From contig JBCDBY010000063.1 in the NCBI GenBank assembly GCA_039182715.1, forward strand, positions 1 to 17,181: a stretch of DNA of 17,181 nt. Reading direction: 5' to 3'. Under the pieces are notes generated by a model. That model did not search any database, was not told the DNA's origin, and saw only the letters and a list, made by a program, of their open reading frames with translations. The DNA comes from JBCDBY01 sp039182715 (GTDB lineage Bacteria > Planctomycetota > PLA2). Position numbers and translations under genes: made by a program. Below, piece by piece: positions 1 to 7,588 of the stretch (position 1 is its first letter; each line of letters opens with the position of its first letter).

Positions 1-172
1 ACACTTCCTCGTGCTGAGCGAGACCGCGCTCTTCCAGTACAAGTGCACCGTGCCCTACGACCCGACGGGGCAGGTTTGCTTCCGCTGGAACGACCCGGAT
101 CTCGGGATCGACTGGGGCGTGAAGGATCCGATCCTCAGCGAGAAGGATCGGACGGCGCCGACGCTCCGGTAG
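1..172 (+). CDS. rfbC: dTDP-4-dehydrorhamnose 3,5-epimerase, C-terminal part
   Basis: The reading frame enters from the left edge and stops at TAG 170-172, giving 56 visible residues. They carry the family tail: LFQYKCT early, then FRWNDPDLGIDW and finally PILSEKDRTAPTL, which match the end of RfbC/RmlC cupin epimerases. The enzyme converts dTDP-4-keto-6-deoxyglucose to dTDP-4-keto-L-rhamnose in the cytoplasm. The catalytic His and Lys lie upstream of the window and cannot be checked. The last 38 bases overlap the end of the opposing PLP-enzyme gene. The next enzyme of the pathway, rfbD, lies at 2700-3509 on the other strand, which supports the call. Confidence 0.9.
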   Translation, partial: HFLVLSETALFQYKCTVPYDPTGQVCFRWNDPDLGIDWGVKDPILSEKDRTAPTLR

Positions 173-965
173 TCACCAGGAAGAGCGCGTGCTCGGGCCG
201 CTCCTCGAGCAGCACGCGCAGCGCCTTGGCGCCGTAGGTGCGATCGAGCGGGAAGGGCGTATCCGGCAGCGCGCCCTCGAGTTCCCCGTACGGCTCGCGC
301 GCCGGGACCACGCGCAAACGCACTCGCCCGCGCTGGACACGCCTCTTGAGCAGGCGCGCCGCCCGGAACGCGCGGCGCCACTCGCCGCCGGTGCGTTCCG
401 TCACGTTGACGGCGACGACCTCGCAGTCCGCTTCGCGCAGCATGAGTCCGAGCAGCAGGCCGCTCGTGGTCGTACCGGTGCCGTGCGGCAGGTAGACGCG
501 GCTCGGGATGGTCTCCCAGTCCATCACCGCCCTTGCGTAGCCGAGTGCGCCGGCGGGCGACATGGCGCCGGGCGGAACGATGCGCGTTCCCGGCTGCCAC
601 CAGCGCAACGCGCGCCACGCCGCGCCCGGGATGCCGTCTACCTCCGCGACACGCGCCGCCTCCTGCCGCACGATCTCGCGTGTCGCGCCGGCGGTCCCCC
701 ACCGGACGAGCACGATGTCGGTGTCGAGCCCGATGCGCCGCCCCGCCCGCACGGTCGCCAGCGCGTGGTTGGCGGTCAGCGTCGAGAAGGTGAGCAGCCG
801 CTTGGCCGGGCGCGCCAGCACGAACTCGAGCGGGCGCAGCTTGTTACCGCCGATGCGGTCGTCCCGCTGGACCCGAAAGCGCAGCCCCTCCACGGCGACC
901 TCCTCGATCGGCGTGGCGACGGCGCCGAGATCGATGCGGGGGACGGACGCGAAGAGGTCTTGCAA
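135..965 (-). CDS. PLP-dependent ACC deaminase/D-cysteine desulfhydrase family protein
   Basis: 276 residues, a member of the fold-type II PLP family of 1-aminocyclopropane-1-carboxylate deaminase and D-cysteine desulfhydrase. The start is a TTG, chosen because the first residues (VPRIDLGAVATPIEEV) already match the family N-terminus. The PLP lysine is K42 in GGNKLRPLEF. A Gly/Thr-rich phosphate-binding loop (GTGTTTSG) lies in the second half. The family's SNH motif after the PLP lysine reads A65-N66-H67, so the serine is missing. The protein is somewhat shorter than usual members (roughly 300-340 residues). Substrate cannot be assigned: ammonia release from a cyclic or D-amino acid is the family chemistry, but loss of the serine makes a different reaction plausible. 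The start is only 20 bases from the divergent MutS-family gene. Confidence 0.8.
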   Translation of the reverse strand: MQDLFASVPRIDLGAVATPIEEVAVEGLRFRVQRDDRIGGNKLRPLEFVLARPAKRLLTFSTLTANHALATVRAGRRIGLDTDIVLVRWGTAGATREIVRQEAARVAEVDGIPGAAWRALRWWQPGTRIVPPGAMSPAGALGYARAVMDWETIPSRVYLPHGTGTTTSGLLLGLMLREADCEVVAVNVTERTGGEWRRAFRAARLLKRRVQRGRVRLRVVPAREPYGELEGALPDTPFPLDRTYGAKALRVLLEERPEHALFLVTTGASAPSDPSR

Positions 966-985
966 GGCGTGGCTAGGATACGTAG

Positions 986-2728
986 GTGAGAGCCGAGTAC
1001 GAGAGCCGCGCCCGCGCGCGGGGGGAAGAAGCGGACATTCTGCGAGCGCAGGAGCGGCGGCTGGTGCACGTCCGCACGCTGCTCGGCATCGCCGCGCTGG
1101 TCGTCGGCTGGCTGGGCTTCGTCGACCACGCCATCTCGGAGGCTTGGACGGCGCTGCCGCTGCTCGCCTTCACGGTCGCCGTCGTCCGCAACCACCACGT
1201 CACCGAGGAGCGCATCCGCAAGGAACGGGCGCGGCGCTACTACGAGGCGGGCCTGCAGCGACTGGACGGCGCGTGGCCGGGACACGGGCCGGAAGGCAAC
1301 CGGTTCCTCGATCTCGCGCACCTCTACGCGGCGGACCTCGACCTCTTCGGCCGCGGCTCGCTCTTCCAGATGCTTTGCCGGGCGCGCACGCGCGCCGGCG
1401 AAACGGTGCTGGCGGACTGGCTGCGTTCGCCCGCCGACCCGTCGACGATCACGGCGCGGCAGGAGGCGGTCGCCGACCTGAAGGAGCGGCTCGACTTCCG
1501 CGAGGCGCTGGCGGTGATCGGGGAGGCGCTCGAAGAGAATCACGAGCCCGACCCGCTGCGCACCTGGGCGCAGGGCGAGGCGCGTCCGGTCAGCGACGGC
1601 ACGCGCATTGTCGCGATGATTCTCCCGCTGGTCACCATCGCGGCCATCGTCGCCTGGTTCCTGCACCCGCTCGGCGCGATCGCGGCGCTGCTCGCCACCC
1701 TCGTCCAGAGCGGTTTCGCGTTCCGCCACCGCGCGGCGGTGAGCGCCGGTGTCGAAGAGGCGGAGAAGGCGGGCGGCGACCTCGATCTACTGGTGGCGTT
1801 CTTCCATCGCGTGAACGAGGAGTCGCTCCAGGCGCCGCTGCTCAAGGAGATGATGGAGGGGCGCGGGGAGCCCGAGAAGGAGCTCGCTTCGCTGCGGAGT
1901 ACGCTCGACCGGCTGGAGACGCGCAGCAATCCCTTCTTCGCGCCGTTCGGGGCGCTGCTGTTGTGGACGACGCGCCACGTCTTCTCGATCGAAGGCTGGC
2001 GCGCCGCGCACGGCGAGCAGCTGGTGCGCTGGCTCGACCTGGCCGGCGAGACGGAGGCGCTCGCTTCGTTCGCGACCTTCGCACAGGAGAACCCGGACGA
2101 TCCCTTCCCCGAGATCGTCGACGAAGTCGTGCTCGAAGCGGACGAGGTCGGCCATCCGCTGCTGAAGCGCGCGGAGTGCGTGCGCAACACGGTGGCGCTA
2201 CGCCGGGACGAGCCGCTGCTGCTCATCAGCGGATCGAACATGTCGGGCAAGAGCACGTTGCTGCGCGCGGTCGGCACGGCGGCGGTGATGGCCTACGCCG
2301 GCGCGCCGGTCTGCGCGAAGCGGCTGCGCATCGGCCTGCTCTCGGTCGGCGCCTCGATCGTGTCGCGCGACTCGATTCGCGAGGGCACGTCGCGCTTCTA
2401 CGCGGAGATCACGCGGCTGCGCGACATCGTGGGCGCGGCCAAGGACCGGCCGACGCTCTACCTGCTCGACGAGCTGCTGATGGGCACCAACAGCCATGAC
2501 CGACGCATCGGCGCGGAGGCGTTGATGCGCGGGCTGGTGGCGACCGGCGCGCTTGGTCTCGTGACCACCCACGACCTCGCGCTCACCGAGGTGGCGGGCG
2601 GCCACAACGTCCACTTCTCCGACCAGATGGAGAACGGGACGATGCGCTTCGATCACGTGCTGCGCGAAGGCGTGGTCACGCGCTCGAACGCGCTCGAGCT
2701 CATGCGCGCGGTCGGGCTAGATGTGTAG
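986..2728 (+). CDS. Membrane-anchored MutS-family ATPase
   Basis: 580 residues from a GTG start. The C-terminal ATPase domain is clearly MutS-like: Walker A GSNMSGKST at 416-424 (K422), Walker B ending LLDELLMGTN at 493-502 (D495, E496), and the downstream TTHD signature. A core/clamp-like helical region precedes it. No N-terminal mismatch-recognition domain is visible. Instead there are two hydrophobic segments near 31-46 and 54-67 and a longer hydrophobic stretch near 207-245 that could form one or two more helices. Such membrane-bound MutS homologues are known from several phyla but have no settled function; canonical mismatch repair is unlikely. The gene is divergent from the PLP enzyme and its last 29 bases overlap the end of rfbD on the other strand. 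Confidence 0.85.
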   Translation: MRAEYESRARARGEEADILRAQERRLVHVRTLLGIAALVVGWLGFVDHAISEAWTALPLLAFTVAVVRNHHVTEERIRKERARRYYEAGLQRLDGAWPGHGPEGNRFLDLAHLYAADLDLFGRGSLFQMLCRARTRAGETVLADWLRSPADPSTITARQEAVADLKERLDFREALAVIGEALEENHEPDPLRTWAQGEARPVSDGTRIVAMILPLVTIAAIVAWFLHPLGAIAALLATLVQSGFAFRHRAAVSAGVEEAEKAGGDLDLLVAFFHRVNEESLQAPLLKEMMEGRGEPEKELASLRSTLDRLETRSNPFFAPFGALLLWTTRHVFSIEGWRAAHGEQLVRWLDLAGETEALASFATFAQENPDDPFPEIVDEVVLEADEVGHPLLKRAECVRNTVALRRDEPLLLISGSNMSGKSTLLRAVGTAAVMAYAGAPVCAKRLRIGLLSVGASIVSRDSIREGTSRFYAEITRLRDIVGAAKDRPTLYLLDELLMGTNSHDRRIGAEALMRGLVATGALGLVTTHDLALTEVAGGHNVHFSDQMENGTMRFDHVLREGVVTRSNALELMRAVGLDV

Positions 2729-3509
2729 CCAGCGCATCGCGCCAATGGGGTAGCGCCTGGCCGCGCAGGGCGGCAAGGCGGGAGCAGTCCAGCACGCTGC
2801 GCGCGGGGCGAGGCGCCGGGCGCGGATACTCGGCCGTCGTGCAGGGCGACAGATCGGCCTCGATGCCGGCGATCGCGAAGGTGGCGGCGGCGAGTTCGTA
2901 CCAGCTGCACGCACCCTCGCACGCCGCGTGGTAGATGCCGGCCGGGAGCTCCAGGCACTCGTGCAGGACCGGAGCGAGCGCCGCCGTGGACGTCGGCGAA
3001 CCGCATTGATCATCGACGACGCGCAGCGGCCGATCCGCCAGCGCCAGCATGGTGTCGGGGAAGTTGCGACCGCCGGGGCCGTAGAGCCACGCGGTGCGCA
3101 CGATGCGCGTGCCCCCCGGGTGCCGGTCGAGCGCGACCGCCTCGGCCTCCGCCTTCGTACGCGCGTAGACGCCGAGGGGGTTGGTCGCGTCGGTCTCGAC
3201 GTAGGGACGCTCGGCGCGGCCGTCGAAGACGTAGTCGGTGCTGACGACAACGAGCGGCAGATCGCGCTCGGCGCAAGCGGTCGCGACGACCCGCGTCGTC
3301 TCCACGTTGCCGCGCCGCGCCGCCTCGGGGTCCGCCTCCGCCCCGTCGACGTCCGTATAGCCGGCGCAGTGGATCACGCCCGAAATGGTGGCGTCGAGCG
3401 GCAGGCCGTCGGCGAGATCGCCCTCGGCGCGATCGATGCCGCGACTGTCGCCGAGCGAGACGACGACCTGTCCCAACATGCCGCGGGCGCCGGTCACGAG
3501 CGTGGTCAT
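2700..3509 (-). CDS. rfbD: dTDP-4-dehydrorhamnose reductase
   Basis: 269 residues, an extended short-chain dehydrogenase. The open frame continues upstream, but the ATG at 3509 is chosen because it places the NAD(P)-binding motif TGARGMLG at residues 6-13, as in RfbD/RmlD. STDYVFDG is at 90-97, and the catalytic pair Y115/K119 sits in VYARTK. RTAWLYGPGG and the later GIYHAACEG block are also typical. The enzyme reduces dTDP-4-keto-L-rhamnose to dTDP-L-rhamnose for surface polysaccharide. It is transcribed divergently from the lipoprotein gene across 48 bases and converges on the MutS-family gene with a 29-base coding overlap. With rfbC at the left edge it is part of a rearranged rhamnose locus. 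Confidence 0.93.
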   Translation of the reverse strand: MTTLVTGARGMLGQVVVSLGDSRGIDRAEGDLADGLPLDATISGVIHCAGYTDVDGAEADPEAARRGNVETTRVVATACAERDLPLVVVSTDYVFDGRAERPYVETDATNPLGVYARTKAEAEAVALDRHPGGTRIVRTAWLYGPGGRNFPDTMLALADRPLRVVDDQCGSPTSTAALAPVLHECLELPAGIYHAACEGACSWYELAAATFAIAGIEADLSPCTTAEYPRPAPRPARSVLDCSRLAALRGQALPHWRDALATHLARPRA

Positions 3510-3557
3510 GGAAGGGTTACGGTGCCACACGCAGGGGACGGGGGTAGAATTCGCTCG

Positions 3558-4382
3558 ATGCGTTGGACCGCGCTTGTCTTCTGCTTCGCGATCGCCTGCG
3601 GGGGCGGCGGCTCCGATCCCGCGCCGCAGGTCGACCGGACACCGGTTGAGCAGCCGGACGTCGTGCTGCTGACCGTGAGCGGTCGCAACCTCGACCTGCT
3701 CGACTTCTTCTGCCCGCCGGAGTGCAATGAGGCCTACCTGGGTGAGGCCGGCGATGCGGGCGAGGCGGTCTTCACCGAGCTCACCAACCGCGGCCTGACG
3801 GTCGAGGTCGAGAACTACATCGCCGCGTGGGACAACTTCGAGGGGCCGCTGCGCTTCGGCGCGCGCCAGCTCATCCGCGATCTCGAGGAGATCTACGAGA
3901 CGTGGGTGAAGGACCAGGCGGAGCCGACGCGCATCGTGATCCTCGCGCACAGCCACGGCGCGGTCTGGGCGCACAACGTCATCGCCGCGCTGCCCGACAT
4001 CCCGATCGACATTCTGGTGTCGATCGACGGCGTGACGACGCAGTGGGAAAGCGACCACGCCGACTCGCTGACCGACTGGTTCAACGCCAACGGCAACCCG
4101 TTCGCGTTCGACCTGCGCGACGTGAGCGACGCCTGGCTGGTCAACAGCGTCGCGCGCGACACCAAGGACGTCGCGTTCGACACGATCGGCGTCAACATCG
4201 AAGTGCAGTCGAACGACTTCCTCATCTTCGACGACGTCGACAACCTGCGCATCGACGGCAGCGAGACCGGCATCCGCCGGCTGTTCGCCTCGGGTGACGA
4301 CCACGGCGAGGTCCACGAGCCCGGCACCGAGGCGATGAACTTCGTCATCGACGAGATCGTGCTCGCGCTGTTCGGGCCGTGA
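3558..4382 (+). CDS. Putative lipoprotein with alpha/beta-hydrolase (lipase-like) fold
   Basis: 274 residues. The ATG at 3558 is chosen because it begins a lipoprotein signal ending A-I-A-C14, followed by GGGGSD as a flexible linker. The central motif VILAHSHGAVWAH has the form of a nucleophile elbow with S132. The usual first Gly of GxSxG is replaced by Ala, as also seen in some lipases. A possible acid residue is D157 (VSIDGVT) and candidate catalytic histidines are H249 and H253. The product is probably anchored to the cell envelope and hydrolyses an ester or acts on lipid; substrate is unknown. Its stop overlaps the start of the following gene (GTGA at 4379-4382), so the two are likely translated together. 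Confidence 0.72.
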   Translation: MRWTALVFCFAIACGGGGSDPAPQVDRTPVEQPDVVLLTVSGRNLDLLDFFCPPECNEAYLGEAGDAGEAVFTELTNRGLTVEVENYIAAWDNFEGPLRFGARQLIRDLEEIYETWVKDQAEPTRIVILAHSHGAVWAHNVIAALPDIPIDILVSIDGVTTQWESDHADSLTDWFNANGNPFAFDLRDVSDAWLVNSVARDTKDVAFDTIGVNIEVQSNDFLIFDDVDNLRIDGSETGIRRLFASGDDHGEVHEPGTEAMNFVIDEIVLALFGP

Positions 4383-5599
4383 GGCTGCTCGGCGTCCTCG
4401 CACTGCTAGCCGTCGCTGCCGTGGTCTTCTTCGCCCGGCCGAATCCCAAGCCGGGCCGCGCGCGCGCCGAGCGGGCCTCGATGCCGATCGACAGGCCGCC
4501 CGTCGAGCCATCGCCGGACGAAGGTTCGAGGCCGCTCTACTCGCTGCGCGGCCAATGCGACAACGCCCACGCCTGGAAGATGCAGCTCATTGCGTCCAGC
4601 GGGACGATCCGCCGCTACGGCTACATCACGCCGGATCGGCGCTATCGCGTCGACGGCCTACCGGCCGGTGAATACGAGCTCGGACTCGAGGAAGATAGCT
4701 GGTTTCTCGCCGCACCGACGCGTGCCCGGACAGGGGGAAACCCCGTGGTCCTTCGGCCGCGCGAGAAGACGCGGTTCCGGGCCACGGTGCGCGACGCGGA
4801 GAGCGGTGACGCCATCCCCGCCTTCGAGTACACGCTCTACCTGGAGGGCAAGCAGCAACCCATGCGGGCCGGTCGGGACGGCCGGCTCGACGTGGTCGCG
4901 ATTCACCCTCCGGTCGAAGACCCGCGTGCCTACCATCCTCCGGCGATCTCGGTGCAGGCGGCGGGCTATCAGCCGTACTACGTGGAATCCGCCCGGCCTC
5001 CCGACCGGATTCGCCTGATCCGGTCGGGAGCGCCAAACGTCAATGTCGATGTTGCCTACCGCGACGGAACGCGTCCCATGGATGCGCTGTATGTCGAGAC
5101 GGGATACGGCGAAGCGGGCATCCTCGTTCGCCCGACCGCGCCGGGCCGCTATCAGTTCCGTGTGTCGCCCGGGAAACACAGCTTCCACTTTCATCTCGCC
5201 ATGCGGAGCTGGAAACTGCCCTTCGATTGCCCGACGTTCCCCCACTGCCTCTGGACCTGGAAGCACGACGTTCCGATTCGCGAGGGCGAAACCGCAGTAT
5301 TCCACTTCCGCGGCTCGCAACTCGGCACGATTCGCGTGCAGCGCCCGCCCCGCGAGCCGAACGTCTGGGTGCTTTTGGGCGTGCGCAGCAATCGAATGGA
5401 CGGCCCCGGGATGCTGACCGACCTCGGCGAGCGGCCGATGGAAGGTCCGGACATGGTTCTGCGCGTCGAGCCGGGCAAGTGGATGGTCGTCCTGCACCGA
5501 GGTAAGCGCACGTCGCACATCGGTGTCGCCGACGTCGAGATCGCGCGGCATGCGATCAAGACCGTCCGGTCGTCGCAGGGCGAGCTCATCGTCGAGTAG
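4379..5599 (+). CDS. Exported or membrane-anchored beta-rich protein of unknown function
   Basis: 406 residues from a GTG that overlaps the upstream TGA by four bases. An N-terminal hydrophobic segment (about residues 2-19) is a signal peptide or anchor, followed by a Pro/Arg-rich linker to about 50. The rest alternates short strands with turns. The stretch VRDAESGDAIPAFEYT resembles carboxypeptidase regulatory-like (prealbumin-like) domains, and similar turns recur later (YRVDGLPAGEYEL, APGRYQFRVSPGKH). Two Cys lie close together in a PFDCPTFPHCLW segment. No catalytic motif is recognised. Coupling to the lipase-like gene suggests a shared envelope role, which is inference. Confidence 0.65.
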   Translation: MRLLGVLALLAVAAVVFFARPNPKPGRARAERASMPIDRPPVEPSPDEGSRPLYSLRGQCDNAHAWKMQLIASSGTIRRYGYITPDRRYRVDGLPAGEYELGLEEDSWFLAAPTRARTGGNPVVLRPREKTRFRATVRDAESGDAIPAFEYTLYLEGKQQPMRAGRDGRLDVVAIHPPVEDPRAYHPPAISVQAAGYQPYYVESARPPDRIRLIRSGAPNVNVDVAYRDGTRPMDALYVETGYGEAGILVRPTAPGRYQFRVSPGKHSFHFHLAMRSWKLPFDCPTFPHCLWTWKHDVPIREGETAVFHFRGSQLGTIRVQRPPREPNVWVLLGVRSNRMDGPGMLTDLGERPMEGPDMVLRVEPGKWMVVLHRGKRTSHIGVADVEIARHAIKTVRSSQGELIVE

Positions 5600-5778
5600 A
5601 ACGTCGCGTCTGCACCACGCGGAGGCGCAGGATGCACGCCGTTTGTCGCGTTCGCGCGGCATTTCGGGCCCCGTCCGATTCGCGCAACACGGCGTCGTCT
5701 CATCGCGGGACTTCCTTCCGAGCGGTGGATTGTCGTACGCGCGGACCTCGACAGAATCGGTCGTGAGAGGTCAGCTCG

Positions 5779-6438
5779 ATGAAAAACAACCTGTTCCTAT
5801 CCCTCGCGATGATCGGTGCGCTCGCTTGCAGCGCGCACGCGGACATCATTGACGTTTCGGGCCCGCTCAGTTCAGCGGGCGTCTCGGCCGCCATCGTTTC
5901 GGCGCCGGCAGACATGCGTGACGATGCGGCCTACAACTGGGCGCAGCAGGGCTTCAATGAAGTCCAGAACTTCGTCCTGACGCAGAACATCGCCGTCGAC
6001 GACGGGATGATCCTGGCGGGCACGCGCATCAACAGCCACATGATCTTCCTGAACTCGGGCGCCAACGGCGAGTCGATCCGCGTTACGCACAACGACGTGA
6101 CCTGGTCGTTCGACGGCGAAGTGCTCGGCGTGATGGGCGATCGCAACGGCGAGCTCGAGGCGCTCACCAACGACCTGCTGGGCGCGGAGGGCACCATCTA
6201 CCAGGATGGCAAGCTCAAGTATCGCGGCCTCGAGGGTCGCGACGACTACGAGGTCCTCGGCAACCAGCTCACGATCGACATGACGGTCACCGAGCCGGGC
6301 GACTGGGTGCGAGTGATCACGCTCGCCGGCGACCCGATGGACGGCATGACGCCGAACCCCGAGCCGGGCACGATCGCGCTCTTCGGCGCCGCGTTGGCCG
6401 CCGGCTGGGCCGTGCGCCGTCGTCGCGTCAAAGCGTAG
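5779..6438 (+). CDS. PEP-CTERM sorting-domain protein
   Basis: 219 residues. It begins with a cleavable signal peptide (about 1-21, ending SAHA). It ends with a textbook PEP-CTERM tail at 193-219: NPEPGT, a hydrophobic helix, then RRRR. Such proteins are exported, recognised by an exosortase through the PEP motif, processed, and usually linked to extracellular polysaccharide production. The middle region (22-190) is a predicted beta-rich secreted domain without a recognised family. GAGAGG at 5765-5770 lies eight bases before the ATG and fixes the start. No exosortase gene is in the window. Its last 11 bases overlap the end of the opposing saccharopine dehydrogenase-like gene. Confidence 0.88.
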   Translation: MKNNLFLSLAMIGALACSAHADIIDVSGPLSSAGVSAAIVSAPADMRDDAAYNWAQQGFNEVQNFVLTQNIAVDDGMILAGTRINSHMIFLNSGANGESIRVTHNDVTWSFDGEVLGVMGDRNGELEALTNDLLGAEGTIYQDGKLKYRGLEGRDDYEVLGNQLTIDMTVTEPGDWVRVITLAGDPMDGMTPNPEPGTIALFGAALAAGWAVRRRRVKA

Positions 6439-7588
6439 TTCTTCGAATCTTCAGCCCCCGGGCGCGCAGGTCGCGGAGATGCTCTTCGCCGAAACCTGCC
6501 CGCTCGGGGGTGTAGGCCCCCGGCTCGAGATCGCCTCGCGCGAGAGCCTGGGCCACCACCGCGGCCGGATAGCCGGTCGTCTGCTCCATGGCGGTGAAGC
6601 CGGTCTCCGGATCGGCGTGCTGGAGCAGCTCGTAGCGCACGCCCCGCCCCCGCCGGTCGGTCACGTCGACCCGCAGGAAGGCGAGGTCTCTTCCGTCACC
6701 TTCGAGACGCGGCGCGGCAGCCGCATGAAACAACGCGCGCGGTGAGACCTTCTTGCCGTCGACCGCGACGGGCTTCTCATCGAGCAGACCCAGGTCGATC
6801 ATCGCGCGCACTTTCTCGAAGTGCCCGGGGTAGCGGACGGTCTTGTACTCGTAGGTCTCGAGCTTGCCCTGGTAGTGCCACGGCGCGGTACTCGTCCCGC
6901 CCGACGTGAAGAAGCACTCGAGCGGACCGAGGCCCGGCGGTCCCTGGAGGTTCTCCGGCTCGGTGAACGCCTCGAAGCGCTGGAGTCGACCGTCGCGCAC
7001 GACGACCGCTTCGCCGCGGTACTCGTTGGTGAGCCCCTCGATGCTGAAGAGCAGCTCGTAACCGAGCGGGCCGGTCGGCTCCTGCGGCAAGCCGCCGCAG
7101 CGAATGCGCGCGTGCTGCGCGCCGGACGTCTCCTCGATGGCGATCGTCGCCAGCACGTTGCCGAGCCCGGGCGCGAGCCCACAGTCGGGCACGATGCCGA
7201 CACCCGCCTTCTGCGCGGCGGGGCCGAGCGCGAGCGCCTTCTGCACGAGCTCGGTATTACCGCCAAGATCGCAGAAGTGCGTCTTCGCCTGCACGGCCGC
7301 TTTCGCAAGCGAGGGATTGAATCGGTAGGGCAACGCGCTCACCGCGACGTCGAAGGGCCGGAGCTCGGCGCTGCCCCCCGCGGCGCCCCACTTCTTGGCG
7401 CGCTGCTTGACGGGAGCGCCCGGCAGCAGCTCCTTGAGGCGTTGGGCGCCCGCGCGCACCGCCTTCGTCGAGGCGTCCATGAGCGTGAGCTCGTCGGCGC
7501 CGCCGAAGCGGAGCAGGTCATAGGCGATGGCGAGGCCCTGACGGCCCGCGCCGAGTACGACGACTCGCATGCATGGAGTATCGGTCAT
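6428..7588 (-). CDS. Saccharopine dehydrogenase-family oxidoreductase (lysine 6-dehydrogenase-like)
   Basis: 386 residues from the ATG at 7588, which forms an ATGA overlap with the upstream gene's stop. An in-frame ATG at 7570 would shorten it by six residues and is also possible. The N-terminal Rossmann motif is VVVLGAGRQG (residues 9-18). The second domain has CDLGGN, IVPDCGLAPGLGN and the TVRYPGH block typical of saccharopine dehydrogenase/L-lysine 6-dehydrogenase proteins. These cytoplasmic NAD(P)-dependent enzymes act on lysine or related amino acid adducts; the exact substrate is not deducible here. It is the last gene of a four-gene minus-strand operon and overlaps the PEP-CTERM gene end by 11 bases. 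Confidence 0.85.
   Translation of the reverse strand: MTDTPCMRVVVLGAGRQGLAIAYDLLRFGGADELTLMDASTKAVRAGAQRLKELLPGAPVKQRAKKWGAAGGSAELRPFDVAVSALPYRFNPSLAKAAVQAKTHFCDLGGNTELVQKALALGPAAQKAGVGIVPDCGLAPGLGNVLATIAIEETSGAQHARIRCGGLPQEPTGPLGYELLFSIEGLTNEYRGEAVVVRDGRLQRFEAFTEPENLQGPPGLGPLECFFTSGGTSTAPWHYQGKLETYEYKTVRYPGHFEKVRAMIDLGLLDEKPVAVDGKKVSPRALFHAAAAPRLEGDGRDLAFLRVDVTDRRGRGVRYELLQHADPETGFTAMEQTTGYPAAVVAQALARGDLEPGAYTPERAGFGEEHLRDLRARGLKIRRTTL

Noticed and set aside
562..2499. Long plus-strand open frame over the PLP enzyme and MutS genes
   Set aside because: Composition is Arg/Ala/Gly-rich low complexity typical of a GC-rich shadow frame; the overlapping frames carry clear family motifs.
3510..4511. 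N-terminal extension of the rfbD frame
   Set aside because: It lies opposite the lipoprotein gene and would push the Rossmann motif more than 330 residues in; the ATG at 3509 fits the family.
5730..5757. Sigma-70-like boxes TTGTCG and CAGAAT with 16-base spacing before the PEP-CTERM gene
   Set aside because: Each box matches only four of six consensus positions, which is expected by chance.
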